Assembly: GCA_003427395.1 (NCBI GenBank)
Contig: BFEA01000435.1
Span: 1,323,565 to 1,348,819, forward strand
From: Chara braunii
Taxonomy: Eukaryota; Streptophyta; Charophyceae; Charales; Characeae
Length of the DNA stretch: 25,255 nucleotides
Reading direction: 5' to 3'
The position numbers and the translations under genes are program-made. The notes beneath the pieces are model-generated. The model had not been told where the DNA came from. It worked only from the letters and a program-made list of their open reading frames with translations, and did no database searches. This document shows positions 1 through 9,460 of this stretch, piece by piece. The stretch's first letter is position 1; every line of letters begins with the position of its first letter.

Positions 1-56
<56 letters not shown>
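1..56. repeat. (AG)n microsatellite at the left edge
   Basis: An uninterrupted AG dinucleotide tract fills the first 56 bases and runs off the window. The right edge of the window ends in a CT tract, so the two edges are inverted copies of the same simple repeat. Such tracts commonly break assemblies, so this may be a scaffold end, but it may also be the outer part of the inverted repeats described just inside. Confidence 0.98.
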
Positions 57-59
<3 letters not shown>

Positions 60-204
60 CTAGTTGAACAACGAGTCAATTCGCAGTTATCGAGGTTGAT
101 GTCAGGTCGTGATCTGTCTGGTGAGTGACCACCTTTGAGAAGTGGCAGACCACCTTCAAGAAGTGTCAACCTTCACGAAGTGCCAAACAGTCAGCGGTCA
201 GAGG

Positions 205-1270
205 AATCGAGTGCTAAAAGCATTCTTAGGGGACCTTGCGATCGTGTTCAGAACATATTGGCGTAGCACTAGATGCTCACCAAGCAGTTCTGGATGTCGG
301 TTATATCGACACATCATAAGATGCCTTACAAGCAAGCAGCGGCTGCTTGCAGGACCTTCTACCCGGTATGGATCTTTGAGAGCAGAGTTTCGCACTCCAC
401 CGTGAGATCCACATCGGATAGGTGGACCTGCCATCCTACCGCTGTTAGCTGTAGTCATATTGAGGGAGTCGATGAGGTGAGGACCCGGCAAAGAAAACTC
501 TTAGGGGACTTTGCTGCCGTGTTTTTGGAACTTATTGGCGTAGCACTAGATGTTCACCAGGCAGTTCTGGATGTCGGTTATATCGACAAATCATAAGATG
601 CCTTACAAGCAAGCAGCGGCTGCTTGCAGGACCTTCTACCCGGTGTGGATCTTTGAGAGTAGAGTTTCGCACTGCACCGTGAGATCCACATCGGATAGGT
701 GGACCTGCCATCCTACCGCTGTCAGCTGTAGTCATCTTGAGGGAGTCAACGAGGTGAGGACCTGGCAAAGAACACTGTTAGGGGATTTTGCTGCCGTGTT
801 TGGAACATATTGGCGTAGCACTAGATGCTCACTAAGCATTTCTGGCAGTCGGTCATATCGACACATCATAAGATGCCTTACAAGCAAGCATCGGTTGTTT
901 GCAGGACCTTCTACCCGATGTGGATTTTTGAGGGCAGAGTTTCGCACTCCACTGTTGGCTATAGTCCTCTTGAGAGTCGATGAGGTGAGGACCCGGCAAA
1001 GAACACTCTTAGGGGACTTTGCCGTCGTGTTTAGAACTTATTGGCGTAGCACTAGATGTTCAACAAGCAGTTCTGGATGTCGGTTATATCGACACATCAT
1101 ATGATGCCTTACAAGCAAACTGTGGTCGGATCCCGTCCCCCATCCCCGACGCGGATCTATGAGAGCAGATTTGAGGCAATCCACCGTTAGATCCACATCG
1201 GAGAGGCGAAGTGGTCATCCTACCGCTGTTCAGTGTAGTCATCATGTGGGAGTCGACATCGCAAGAACCC
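205..1270. repeat. Tandem array, about 275-bp unit, four to five copies
   Basis: The landmark GCGTAGCACTAGATG recurs at about 261, 538, 813 and 1043, giving spacings of 277, 275 and 230 bases. A degenerate fifth unit extends to about 1270. Each unit also contains a TATCGACACATCAT landmark, a GATCCACATCGGA landmark (missing from the shortened fourth unit) and a GAGGTGAGGACC landmark. The open frames across this stretch on both strands simply follow the repeat and are not credible genes. Confidence 0.9.
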
Positions 1271-1376
1271 GACGATGTTCCAATTGGGACGTGCGCTTGT
1301 TTCGTGATGTGCAGGTGCTTACCGGCGGTGCGTTCGATCCCCTCCGTAACGTGAAGCAAAGTGCGAGGGAATTGAA

Positions 1377-1521
1377 GTTGATGATTTCCACCAAGAATTT
1401 GATTTCCTGGCTGTGCTAATTCCATGCGAATTAGTACAGAGAAGCATGTGCCCATTACTCCAGCAATTGCACCAAAGATTAGATATAAAGTACCTATATC
1501 CTTGTGGTTTGTGGAAAACAG
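1377..1521 (-). pseudogene. cox1: Nuclear mitochondrial insertion: cox1 N-terminal fragment
   Basis: Read on the minus strand, this stretch encodes about 48 codons that match the start of cytochrome c oxidase subunit 1. Recognisable pieces are [39 protein letters not shown] and [13 protein letters not shown]1 is the haem-copper catalytic subunit of respiratory complex IV and is mitochondrially encoded, with about 520 residues; only roughly residues 8-55 are present here. Homology stops abruptly on both sides: no start-proximal MTN..RW sequence before it and no YNVLITAHA continuation after HQL. The reading frame has no stops or indels, which suggests a fairly recent transfer. The [10 protein letters not shown] wording fits streptophyte algae and bryophytes. 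It is not functional: it lies inside a nuclear repeat and lacks over 90% of the gene. Confidence 0.93.
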
Positions 1522-1530
1522 CTCACACCA

Positions 1531-1553
1531 GAAGTGCGATTGAACTCGCACTG
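1531..1553. repeat. 22-bp palindrome beside the cox1 insertion
   Basis: AGTGCGA and TCGCACT form perfect 7-bp arms around the spacer TTGAAC. It is one member of the dispersed quasi-palindrome family seen across the window. It lies inside the left inverted repeat, a few bases from the cox1 junction. The counterpart in the right inverted repeat (about 24891-24909) is degenerate. Confidence 0.85.
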
Positions 1554-1799
1554 TGATGGAGAAGCAGTTGTGCAGTCCATCAGCGCGATGATGTAATATG
1601 GACATTGGTTTGTCATTTGTATATTCCAGGTTGAAAACGTCATCAAATCTTTCTGTGTAGAAGATTCATATCCATTCATACAAGTATCTCTTGTCATTGC
1701 AAACATCGAGATGAAAACATCTCAAGTCAAATTGCAAAGCACACAGAGACATCGCAAAAATCGAGGTGAAAACATCTCAAGTTGCCTAGTGTTTTTCCA

Positions 1800-2340
1800 A
1801 AGGTGAAGTCTTACAGCACACGAACAGTTTCCAGAAACCATTCAATGCAAAAAATTCCTTCAATGGCAAATTACAAAGCACACATAGACGTTTCAAAAAA
1901 TCATTGAACGCAAAATATCATACAATCCCAAAAAGTCATTGCAAAGTATCATACAATCCCAAAATATCATACAATTACAAAAAGTCATTGCAAAGTGCAC
2001 GGAGGCTTTCCAAAAAGCACAAAGTACATGGAGCCAAAGCGCGAATATGTTCGCATGTCTCATATGGAACCGATAGTTCAATCACAAATGTACAGCATCC
2101 AAAGTGCGAATATGTTCGCATTTCTCATACGGAAACAACAGCTAGCATTCCGTGGAGAGCACGAGATGTATTCCGGGGATAACAAAATTGGTAATCATTT
2201 AGTGCACCGCTGAATCCGTAAAACAACTTCAAGCACACATACATTCTGGCGACAATTGATTTCCGAATCAAGAACACGTTCGCAATTGTCATAAGGAACA
2301 AACCGACAGCATTCAATGGAGACAAGCAGAGAGGGTGAAC
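1800..2340. repeat. AT-rich spacer with short direct repeats; no gene seen
   Basis: Short direct repeats built from CATACAATCCCAAAA and AAAAAGTCATTGCAAAGT occur several times between about 1915 and 2000. Two copies of a GCGAATATGTTCGCA quasi-palindrome lie at about 2041 and 2106, each followed by a TCTCATA(T/C)GGAA landmark. The small open frames here have no recognisable content. I see no gene. Confidence 0.6.
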
Positions 2341-2429
2341 CGTAAAATGGAGCGGCACACGCAGAATAAGGGCGAGCTACAACATAGTAAAGCAAGGTGG
2401 TCAGGGTGGGACGGGGGAGAGGGGCTTTC

Positions 2430-3074
2430 ACACCACAAAGTCTCGCGGACGAAAGAGATAAGCACGAAACAATTTGGCGACCAAGAATAAATCGTCGATA
2501 TCTTTCACTAAGAGCATGAGTGCAAAATGTTTACAAGAGGACGAAGACGTCCCATGAGTAACAGAGCAGCACAACCTCGAAACGAACAAACGCAGCACGA
2601 CGCGGCAAACGCAGCACGGTGCTGCCGAGGTCTGAACGCCGGGATATTCAAATCCCATATCTAAGCATCTACTTAAGAGATACTGCACCACTTGGCTGGG
2701 ATATTTACATCGACATCTAAGATTGTACTTCACGTAAGCGTCCACTGCAACCCTCTAGCTGATGTTGCGCGGCAAGCAACGAGAACAACCGGAAAACAAA
2801 CAAAGGCAGCACGGCGCTGCCGAAAGGCGTACGAGTAAAGATGACAGGTTCCTCGAAATGAAGAACCCTTAAAAAATTGCTACAGCACGAGGCTGGGATA
2901 TTCAAATCGACACCTAAGCGTTTACTTGACCAAAACGTCCACTGCAATCCGGTACCTCATCAAAACAACAGCACAGCTCGAAGCGGATGACTGGTAGATC
3001 AAGTGGGGATAAATTCACACTTCTGCTTATAGCATTTCGAAAAAAAAACTACGTGTATTTTAACAACAGTGGTA
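2430..3074. repeat. Downstream flank of the large minus-strand gene, with degenerate repeats
   Basis: The landmark CGTCCACTGCAA(T/C)CC, or a close variant, recurs at about 2738, 2936 and 3097. GGCTGGGATATT occurs at about 2694 and 2891, so the block is made of diverged direct repeats of roughly 160-200 bp. Two small GC-rich palindromes around GCAGCAC..GTGCTGC (near 2610) and GGCAGC..GCTGCC (near 2805) could form hairpins 3' of the protease frame. I see no convincing gene here; it probably corresponds to 3' untranslated and flanking sequence. Confidence 0.5.
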
Positions 3075-4240
3075 TCATTCAACGCCTTGGAGTATGTCCA
3101 CCGCAATCCTCAGCCGGATGTCTGGAATGTCGCTTTGGGCTATTGGAAATGGTGGCGGACAGCCGCGTGCAAGAAATGAAGCGAAGGCGAGCATGAAAAC
3201 ACCGCAGTTCGACCCGTCCGATTGTTGAGGGACACCACGAACAACCACCTTGGGCTCCTGGAGATCCACTTTCGTTTTTTGACCATAATGACAAACTGCT
3301 TCGTCACGGAGGTATTGCGTGAAGTTCGCAATCACATCAAAAGAAAAACCGCCATCGTCTTGTACGAGGGAGTCGTATTACTCCAGCCGTTGTTCTCGGA
3401 GACACAATCGGGTCCAATGCACTCCATGTTTATGGACAGGAATCATCAAGACCATCTCGTACGAGAAAATATCCACATCTTCTGTCCATCTTGCAACCCT
3501 ATCATGTCGAAAGCCACCACGAACGAGCTTGGTATAGAAAAAGGGATTGAAAATGTAAAGAGAGGGACACCCAGGCAACGCAGCGTTGGCAAGCAAGGCC
3601 AAGTACGACTCCACCACCTCGTCGGAAAGCCATTCCCCTTGAACAAGAGTTTGAAGACTTTTTCTGCTCAACGGAATTGAACTGACCCCTTTGCGAACCG
3701 AGGATACCACCTCGTGGCCGTTGCTGAAATCTCCGCAGACGTTCCGCAACATTCTCCAGTCCGTAGCACTAAGCTCCTCAGTAGGCAACGGAACGCGAAA
3801 ACATGATGTAGCCCCAACTGCACAAACACCCACGAACAAGTGTGAGGAGTGATCAAAATCACCGCGGCGAAATGGCTAAGAACCGTCTGCCATTTTCCCT
3901 GAAAAGTTGTAACCCCGACTGTTGAATGTGTCCTTGGCGATGTACTTAGGACACGGGTCTTTCAAGACACCCCGTTTGGCATCGTCATCAGACCCATCAG
4001 ACAAAGCAGTAACGCCTTCAATAGACGGAGCCAAATGTTTCCGCAAACCTTCCTCCTTATCTATTCCACAAGCCTTCAGAACCCTGAAAGCTCTCTGGGA
4101 AAGGCAAGGCATCTGGACCCTTTTAAACAACCCTACACTTGACGACTTCTTCGGTCAAGCGGCCAATGACCTCCCTGAAAGACATTTCTCGCTCACGACT
4201 TTTACAGGCTTCATGGGCACAGACACTGACAACCTCACAC
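3075..4240 (-). pseudogene. Ulp1-like (C48) cysteine protease, C-terminal module, with in-frame stops
   Basis: Ulp1 proteases cleave SUMO-like modifiers; versions are often carried by large plant and algal transposons. The fold signatures are in order on the minus strand: GEWLSDEVVESYLALL, then MIPVHKHGVHWTRL with the catalytic His at 3419-3417, YDSL with the catalytic Asp at 3374-3372, and VPQQSDGSNCGVFMLAF with the oxyanion Gln and catalytic Cys at 3206-3204. The frame is interrupted only by TAA at 3380-3378 (between RLE and YDSL) and TAG at 3878-3876. The sequence after each stop still fits the family, so these are point nonsense mutations, not the gene end. Near 4130, one extra T in a GTTGTTTAAAA tract probably shifts the frame. 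The upstream part (from 4240, starting CEVVSVCAHEAC) is unrecognised. It appears to be the C-terminal end of the large gene above it. The triad is intact but the copy is broken. Confidence 0.8.
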
Positions 4241-4383
4241 CTGTAGAACATAGAAAACAACCCACAACCCACAAACGTTTTTTTAACAAGTGGTAAAAGG
4301 TACATTAGCCCATGACATCGATTTGGACGAACACAGAGCTGGCTAGTGACAGATATGCGAGTGCTCCTATTCACAAATCTTAC
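4241..4383 (-). other. Probable intron, 143 nt
   Basis: On the minus strand the apparent stop after KASRTR lies inside a strong donor, CG|GTAAGA (G at 4383). A pyrimidine-rich acceptor, TTTTCTATGTTCTACAG, ends at 4241. Removing these 143 bases joins the upstream frame to an open frame starting R-CEVVSVCAHEACKSR. This also explains why the coding frame changes here by two bases. The assignment is from sequence only. Confidence 0.5.
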
Positions 4384-5705
4384 CGTGTTCGGGAGGCCTT
4401 TAAGGGAACTCGCCCCTCCTGTCGCGCCACTGCGCCAACGTCCACGGACGATTCGAGGTTCTGCACCTCGGCCACGGCTGTGTCGCTAACCAGCTCCGTG
4501 GCAGTTGAGTCGCTAGGCAAGTCGATGGGTTCATGTGGCACCATTTCCTGACCGGTATTGAGGACAGACACTCGATCACCCTGTTCTGCACCACAACGGG
4601 TGGACGGAGAATCATGATCTTTCTGCTCTGGATCCATCTTGATGCTGACGGCCACCTCACCACCTTCCACGGAGGATTCGACGTTCTGCATCTCGGCCAC
4701 GCCTGAGTCGCTAACCAGCTCGGTGGCAGCCGAGTCGTCACCCAACTCTATGGCTTCATGAAGCACCATTCTCCGAGCGGTGCTTAGGACAGACGCTCGA
4801 CCACCCTGTTCTTCACCGCAACGGGTGGGCGAAGAATCACCATCTTTCCGCTGTGGATCCGTCTGGATGCCGACAGTCACCTCACCGCCTTCCACCACGG
4901 GTTCTTCGCCTTTCTCATCGTCATGAACCCGAGCTTCCACTGCGGGTTCTTCTTCGTCTTCATCGTCGCCAAGAACGGGAGCTTGCACGAACGTCCACTG
5001 ACCTCCCTTAACGACACCCTCTCGCATCATGGCCACAGCCGAACGACTGTGCAGAACCTCTTCGGACGTCCCGATCACAAGCGCTCGTGCGTGGAGCCTC
5101 TTCACGTCTTCCCGAGTCGGCCAGTGTCGAGTCTCCTCTCCCCGCTGTAGAGCATGCGTTTCACCCGGAGCTCCTGCACTCTCGGTGTCAGTGTCCACGG
5201 ACGCACCCTCCGAAGCATGACGTTCACACTCGTTACCCCCGGTCTCCAACACTTTGCGAGACTGTCAGCGTTGAGTCTTCTCTTCCCGATGTACAGCACA
5301 CGTTCCCGGAGAGCGCTCCTCTTCCCCAGGAGTATGACGTTCGTACTCGCCACCCCCGGTCTCCAACACTCATACAGCAGGCCCCTCCAGCACGTTGCGA
5401 GACCGCCAGTCTCGAGTCTCAACACATGAGAACGGAGGCGAGCAGGGTAACCCTGTGTCCAACTGAAGATGCGGGGGGCGGGACGTCACATTTTCTTGGC
5501 CCCGCGGAACTGTTGCGTGAGGAGCACTTATGGCAGAGGGCGATGTCAGCAAATCCGAATGTATTCGGAGTTTGTGGCGGTCGCCCAAGCCGAGGGAACC
5601 GAAGGTCGCACCTTCGCTCCTTCGCAATGCAGGCATCCCACCCTCTAGGCAAAACAAAGAGGCGCCCTCTTTCAGGAGCAAGGTGTTGAGCACAGGAGAC
5701 CTCTG
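4384..5705 (-). pseudogene. Repeat-rich acidic linker region of the large minus-strand gene
   Basis: The same frame as the upstream module continues through TAG (5708-5706) and is then cut by TGA at 5372-5370 and at 5267-5265. It contains internal protein repeats. One is a segment of about 77 residues in two copies, running from VEGGEV.V.I..DP to SVLxT and then ATELVSD..VAE.QN.ESS. The other is a shorter repeat beginning VLETGG.E.ERH. The composition is acidic and Ser/Gly/Glu-rich with no membrane segment or catalytic motif, which fits a disordered spacer between the upstream domains and the Ulp1 protease. Aligning the short repeats shows Trp (TGG) where the second copy has TGA at 5267-5265. 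I do not recognise a function. Confidence 0.55.
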
Positions 5706-7001
5706 CTATGCACAGCAGGATGGACTCTCCTCGGCAACGGGAAACAAAGTCCTCGCAAACAAGTGCGAATCTACTCGCACTTGATCAGACCTCAGGGTGG
5801 CCTCGTCTCGCATGTCGGAATCTCGACTCCCTACGCAGTGGGGGTCAGTTTCCATATACTGGGAACTCCCGAACGTTCTACGCTTTTCGCCCGACCCCTT
5901 CCCGCCCGACCCCTTCCCGCCGGACCCTTTCCCGCCCGACCCCTTCCCGCCCAGCCCCTTCCCGCCCGATCCCTTCTCGCCCGACCCCTTTCCGCCTGAG
6001 TCCTTTCCGCCTGACCCTTTTCCGCCGGACGCCTTCTCTACCGACGATGCCTCGCCCATCCCCTTTCTGGCCAACTGTGAGCCGTCTCCTCCGCCACCTC
6101 CGCCGTCTCCTTCGTCTCCTCCTCCACCCCCTCCCGGATGCTGACCGCCCGACAGAGGTTGCGGCATGCGCCAGTCAATGCCACGAGACGGTGCCGTTTC
6201 GAGTGTGTAGAAAGGCGCTTGAAACTCTAACATGTTGTTGGCGTACAACTCATTTAGCTTTTGTTCTGCATACGCAGCGACGTCCGGATCGCTCCTCTCG
6301 GGGTTCATAAGACTCAAATGCTCCACCAGAGCATGTCTCGTCGTTCTCTTAAATGCACCCGCTCCCTGTCTCTTCAGTCCACTCCACTTGCCATCGGCCT
6401 CCTTCATTGCCATGACCCACATTCCATTCTTCACTGCAGGTTGGAATATCCTCGGGTGCCAAGCGACGTTGTGTCCCCAGACATCCTCCGACGTGAACCG
6501 GTGATGCTTGCCGAAGAAGTAGAGTCTGTCATTCTTCCAGGTGTCGTGGTCCTGAAGGAGCCTGTCACAAGGTTCGTGATCATAGTCTCTCTCTTCCTCC
6601 CCGTCATCAGACGATTGGTCGTCGACTGGTTCGCCCCGGAACACACGCTTCAAACCGGCAGGGGACGTGCTATATCTCCGAGGGCCACCTTCCTCTTCAT
6701 CACCAACCTGTCCAACCACCCGAGGAAGTGGCATGGACTCAAAATCGAAGGTTTCGGAGTCGCTCAGCTCCTCCATGTCTTCAGCGTCGAAAGGGTCCTC
6801 CTCGTCAAACTGTGACTTGTAGTTTTCGAGGGTGAGCGGTTCGGCCAGCGTGAAGTAAACGTGCTCTTGCCTTCTCAGGAAATGTGAGACAGACTCCCTA
6901 GGTGCATCGTGGTACCCATTGAGCACACCGAACACCAGGTTTCTCCGTCGACTGTATTCGAGGTCGGTCGGACCAGGCGGTCCGGGTTGGAAAAGGAAGT
7001 C
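5706..7001 (-). CDS. Unrecognised module with SGGKG repeats (same frame as the methyltransferase-like region)
   Basis: This open stretch of about 430 codons continues directly, in frame, from the methyltransferase-like region after a single TGA at 7004-7002. Its first part (FLFQPGPPGPTDLEYSRRRN, then FGVLNGYHDAPRESVSHFLR) and its middle (WKNDRLYFFGKHHRFTSEDV, WGHNVAWHPRIFQPAVKNGM) look like folded, conserved protein. An acidic stretch lies between them (EEDPFDAEDMEELSD). From about 6150 to 5880 it becomes Gly-rich and then a run of SGGKG/SGEKG pentapeptides, mirrored in the DNA by repeated CCCTTCCCGCC units, that is likely flexible and basic. It ends at TAG (5708-5706), but the same frame reads on into the next repeat-rich region. 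I do not recognise the fold and assign no function. Confidence 0.55.
   Translation of the reverse strand, partial: DFLFQPGPPGPTDLEYSRRRNLVFGVLNGYHDAPRESVSHFLRRQEHVYFTLAEPLTLENYKSQFDEEDPFDAEDMEELSDSETFDFESMPLPRVVGQVGDEEEGGPRRYSTSPAGLKRVFRGEPVDDQSSDDGEEERDYDHEPCDRLLQDHDTWKNDRLYFFGKHHRFTSEDVWGHNVAWHPRIFQPAVKNGMWVMAMKEADGKWSGLKRQGAGAFKRTTRHALVEHLSLMNPERSDPDVAAYAEQKLNELYANNMLEFQAPFYTLETAPSRGIDWRMPQPLSGGQHPGGGGGGDEGDGGGGGGDGSQLARKGMGEASSVEKASGGKGSGGKDSGGKGSGEKGSGGKGLGGKGSGGKGSGGKGSGGKGSGEKRRTFGSSQYMETDPHCVGSRDSDMRDEATLRSDQVRVDSHLFARTLFPVAEESPSCCA
5761..5782. repeat. Perfect-arm 22-bp palindrome inside the coding frame
   Basis: AAGTGCGA and TCGCACTT are exact inverted arms around the spacer ATCTAC. 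This is the best-formed member of the dispersed quasi-palindrome family. It lies within the minus-strand reading frame, where it encodes part of VRVDSHLF. Confidence 0.9.
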
Positions 7002-7511
7002 TCAAACCTCCGTCCTTTTGTCCCCCGACAATTTCCAATACATATCACGTTTGGGATCCCAGTTTCGTTCGCCGGTGGTCTGGACAAACTCGCAAGCATT
7101 GCGAGTGTCTGCAATGCGTATCTTCACGAACTCGTGAAGGTAATCGATCATTTTCGCCTCCTTCACCAACGCGACGACGTTCCGACCGGTGCGTAGGAGT
7201 TCCCACACGACAGACGCATGCGCCTTCCGAAAGAAAAAAACAGTTTTCCCAGCTTTGCAAAATTTTTCGAGTAGATCAAGTAGACGGGACGGGTTCCGGT
7301 CCATCTCCCCGTAAGCAGCTCCACTAACACTTGTCACGCCACCCTCCTCCCGTATGCTACGAGAGAACCTTTCCTCTTCCGCCACGTCGAAACACGCCAT
7401 AGCCTGTCCTGATGGGTCCGACGAACAGATAGCTTTCGAGCGGGCCGCCACCGTGTGTTTGGCCGCACTTGGACCATGAGCAAGGGAAGCCTTTGTCGGG
7501 CTACTGGCCGG
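7002..7511 (-). pseudogene. Methyltransferase-like C-terminal part (AdoMet-side strand order) after an in-frame TAG
   Basis: This frame is the direct continuation of the module above it, separated only by TAG at 7514-7512 (TFAV-stop-PASSP). The segment LLDLLEKFCKAGKTVFFFRK followed by ELLRTGRNVVALVKE, then MIDYLHEFVKIRIADTRNAC, has the arrangement of the C-terminal motif of beta-class DNA N6/N4 methyltransferases (DPFxGxGT, then a helix, then GRxxxGIE and a helix). The key AdoMet-binding glycines and the DPF triplet are replaced (LEKFCKAGK), so even an unbroken version would probably not bind cofactor normally. The homology is inferred from pattern, not from a search. It ends at TGA (7004-7002), beyond which the same frame continues. 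Confidence 0.45.
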
Positions 7512-9104
7512 CTAGACTGCGAATGTGTTGTCTTCCAGCTTCTCGCCATTAAAAATCACGTACAGGCGGTCACACTCCTCAACCAACATATTTCCTTCCC
7601 AGACAGTGACCTGCTTTTGTGCATTGCGCACCCACTTCCCTGTCCTGACGTGATGGACCCTAAGCCTGGCCATGCCTTTCAAGAAACTGAGCTCCCAACG
7701 AGAGGGGAAAAAAATCACAAGTGCCCAGTGCGTTGGCGAAAGTGTTTGGAGAACGCCTTGCAAGTTGGCGAAATCGTCTTCTCGCCAGTCTGTGAGGAGT
7801 GTGGGATCACACAAATCGAGGACGTACAGGTTGCACACGTAATGTCGCACAACCTCACGGATCGCAGTGACATGACTGTGAACTTGGGAAGGCGGGAAAG
7901 CGAAAGGAATAAGGATGGTCACCTGGTTGAGGTCGGGCCATTTGATGTGCCTCACATCCCCGCTGACCCTGATCGTGTCTCGAACTTCTTCTTCCGTTCG
8001 TCGCAAGATGGAAAAGATAGACTTTTCGAAAGATTTAGGGAACCTGTCATCATCGTACAATATCTTCGCGTCGTCGAGGGACTCCTTCTTGTGCGGAAGA
8101 GTACGTTTGCAAGTGTTCACGTACTCCACCGCGCCCTGGAAATGCTTTCGCATTTCGACCCACACCTGTTTCGTGAGGCCCTGCGGCATGAACTCCTCCA
8201 GAAGTCGCCCCTCGATCCGGAAAAAAGGGCTCCCGTAGCGCCAAACACGTTTGTCCTGCTCCGTTTCAAGGAACAAGATGTAGTGGAACATACGGAGCAT
8301 CATACAGTCCACTTTCCTCGCCGCGACCATGTCTTTAATTCCAGGTTTATGCTGACGCTTCAGATGCCCGCCTGCGGATTGCACGAACACTCCCCTTAGT
8401 GCGAGAATGTTGTCGAGGATCGACAGTTTCTCGACATCGATCATGTCGGCGAGACACTGCCAACAGAACATGTCTGGCTCCTTCACGACCACGAAAAACT
8501 TGTCGTCCGCTTGCGTTTTCTTTTTGGTCGGAGGCGGCGGGACCCGGACCAGCCACCCCATCTTCGTTTCACCAGCTGCCCCTTTCGAGCCCATTTTCGG
8601 AATTGCTTGCAGACCCAAAAATTTGTCTGGCATGTATTTGCCCGGCCTCGACAATGGCGTCTTGCCGTCGCCGCCCAACAACTTTCCCTCCACCCATTTC
8701 GCGTAGAACTCTATGGCTTTGCGGAAAACGTCATCACCGGCCGTCACAAGTGGCATCCACTGCCTTAATGCATTGCCAACGGCAGCGACATACTCCTTGT
8801 CGGCGAGCGATAAATGTTTTTCTGCCAACGTCCTGTGAGCTTCGTTCGGACTCTTTCCCAAAAGCAGCTTTTGGAATTCGAAAAAGTTTTTTTTTTCGGC
8901 CTCCTTGCCGGAAGGGTTGCCTTGAATGGCCATCGGCCTTCCTTCTTTCCCCCATGCCTCCGACATGTCCAAGAACGCGGCCTTCTGCGATCGCTGCTTA
9001 GACATCTTGTCTCTCGTGTTCTCGTTGAGACTGACCTGCCTATACCCCGCGAACCTCGGTCGGAGAACCACACTACTCTCGCCGGCCACGAGTGCATCTT
9101 CCAC
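7512..9104 (-). CDS. Large open module between ParB-like and methyltransferase-like segments
   Basis: This is the longest open frame in the window (about 530 codons; real homology starts near 9055, where it takes over from the frame above). It begins AGYRQVSLNENTRDKMSKQR, the continuation of the ParB-like domain. A long region follows with conserved-looking pieces such as ALRQWMPLVTAGDDVF and MGWLVRVPPPPTKKK. Near its end, VLDLCDPTLLTDW followed by SPTHWALVIFFPSRWELSFL resembles motif IV (D-L-x-x-DPPY) and the next strand of beta-class N6/N4 DNA methyltransferases. The catalytic DPPY reads DPTL, so catalysis is doubtful. ParB-methyltransferase fusions are known in phages and bacteria, which supports the reading. 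The ATG at 9104 is not a likely true start. The stop at 7514-7512 is an interruption within a longer gene. Confidence 0.6.
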   Translation of the reverse strand: MEDALVAGESSVVLRPRFAGYRQVSLNENTRDKMSKQRSQKAAFLDMSEAWGKEGRPMAIQGNPSGKEAEKKNFFEFQKLLLGKSPNEAHRTLAEKHLSLADKEYVAAVGNALRQWMPLVTAGDDVFRKAIEFYAKWVEGKLLGGDGKTPLSRPGKYMPDKFLGLQAIPKMGSKGAAGETKMGWLVRVPPPPTKKKTQADDKFFVVVKEPDMFCWQCLADMIDVEKLSILDNILALRGVFVQSAGGHLKRQHKPGIKDMVAARKVDCMMLRMFHYILFLETEQDKRVWRYGSPFFRIEGRLLEEFMPQGLTKQVWVEMRKHFQGAVEYVNTCKRTLPHKKESLDDAKILYDDDRFPKSFEKSIFSILRRTEEEVRDTIRVSGDVRHIKWPDLNQVTILIPFAFPPSQVHSHVTAIREVVRHYVCNLYVLDLCDPTLLTDWREDDFANLQGVLQTLSPTHWALVIFFPSRWELSFLKGMARLRVHHVRTGKWVRNAQKQVTVWEGNMLVEECDRLYVIFNGEKLEDNTFAV

Positions 9105-9460
9105 AAATCAAATATTGGCTCACCCTCCAACTCCTTCACAACAGCCACGGTGTTTTGTCCGTTAACAGGGTAATAGTAGTACTTGTCCTTGTCCTCTGGG
9201 TTGAAGACATCTTTGTGTACCCTGTCAGCTTTCTCCGGCTTACGTGTCACCGGCTTGTAGATGGGTGCCAGAACCAAAGGGTTTTTCGTCCAGATCTTCC
9301 TCTTTTTCTCGCGGAATTGACTCAGCATCGCAGCCTTGATGTCGTCCACAGTTTCGCGATTTAAGGCGGGAGACCTTCCTGGGGTCGATGAGCAGTTGGA
9401 CGGGGAACTCCTTCTCCACGATTTCACCGCCATCGTTCCGCTCGTATTCGAGCCAGCACG
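9056..9460 (-). pseudogene. ParB/sulfiredoxin-like N-terminal domain, frameshifted
   Basis: Pieces of the domain lie in two frames. First comes GEIVEKEFPVQLLIDPRKVS, which resembles the opening strand of ParB-like nucleases. After a one-base change near 9368 comes LNRETVDDIKAAMLSQFREK, then KDKYYYYPVNGQNTVAVVKE, then EPIFDLWKMHSWPARVVWF. The signature is PVNGQNTVAVVKEL, matching the ParB-like pattern I-x-G-x-H/N-T/R-x-x-A. A second frame change near 9055 moves into the next module. In ParB-like proteins this domain binds DNA or nucleotides and sometimes cuts DNA. Here it stands directly before the methyltransferase-like region, the order seen in phage ParB-methylase fusions. The two frameshifts mark this copy as decayed. 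Confidence 0.55.

Larger units (their letters stand above)
58..1709. repeat. Left inverted repeat (expanded copy), partner of 24765-25172
   Basis: Five segments match the reverse complement of the right end in collinear order: 60-92 with 25140-25172 (30 of 33 identical), 119-136 with 25119-25136, 1524-1559 with 24882-24918, 1576-1623 with 24818-24865, and 1688-1709 with 24765-24786. Between the second and third segments the left copy carries about 1.4 kb, made of a tandem array and a cox1 insertion, where the right copy has about 0.2 kb. This looks like a terminal inverted repeat that was later expanded. It could also be two copies of a dispersed genomic repeat that happen to face each other. 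I aligned by eye, so the boundaries are approximate. Confidence 0.6.

Noticed and set aside
142-1104. Overlapping open frames on both strands at the left end
   Set aside because: They follow the 275-bp tandem repeat unit and reappear in each copy; no protein family is recognisable.
5797-6144. Plus-strand Pro/Phe-rich frame (repeats of FPPDP)
   Set aside because: It is the antisense of the SGGKG-coding repeat on the minus strand, which lies in the long frame shared with the neighbouring modules.
7455-8399. Plus-strand open frame of 314 codons
   Set aside because: It is antisense to the well-supported minus-strand module and has no recognisable content; it is a shadow frame of a long coding region.
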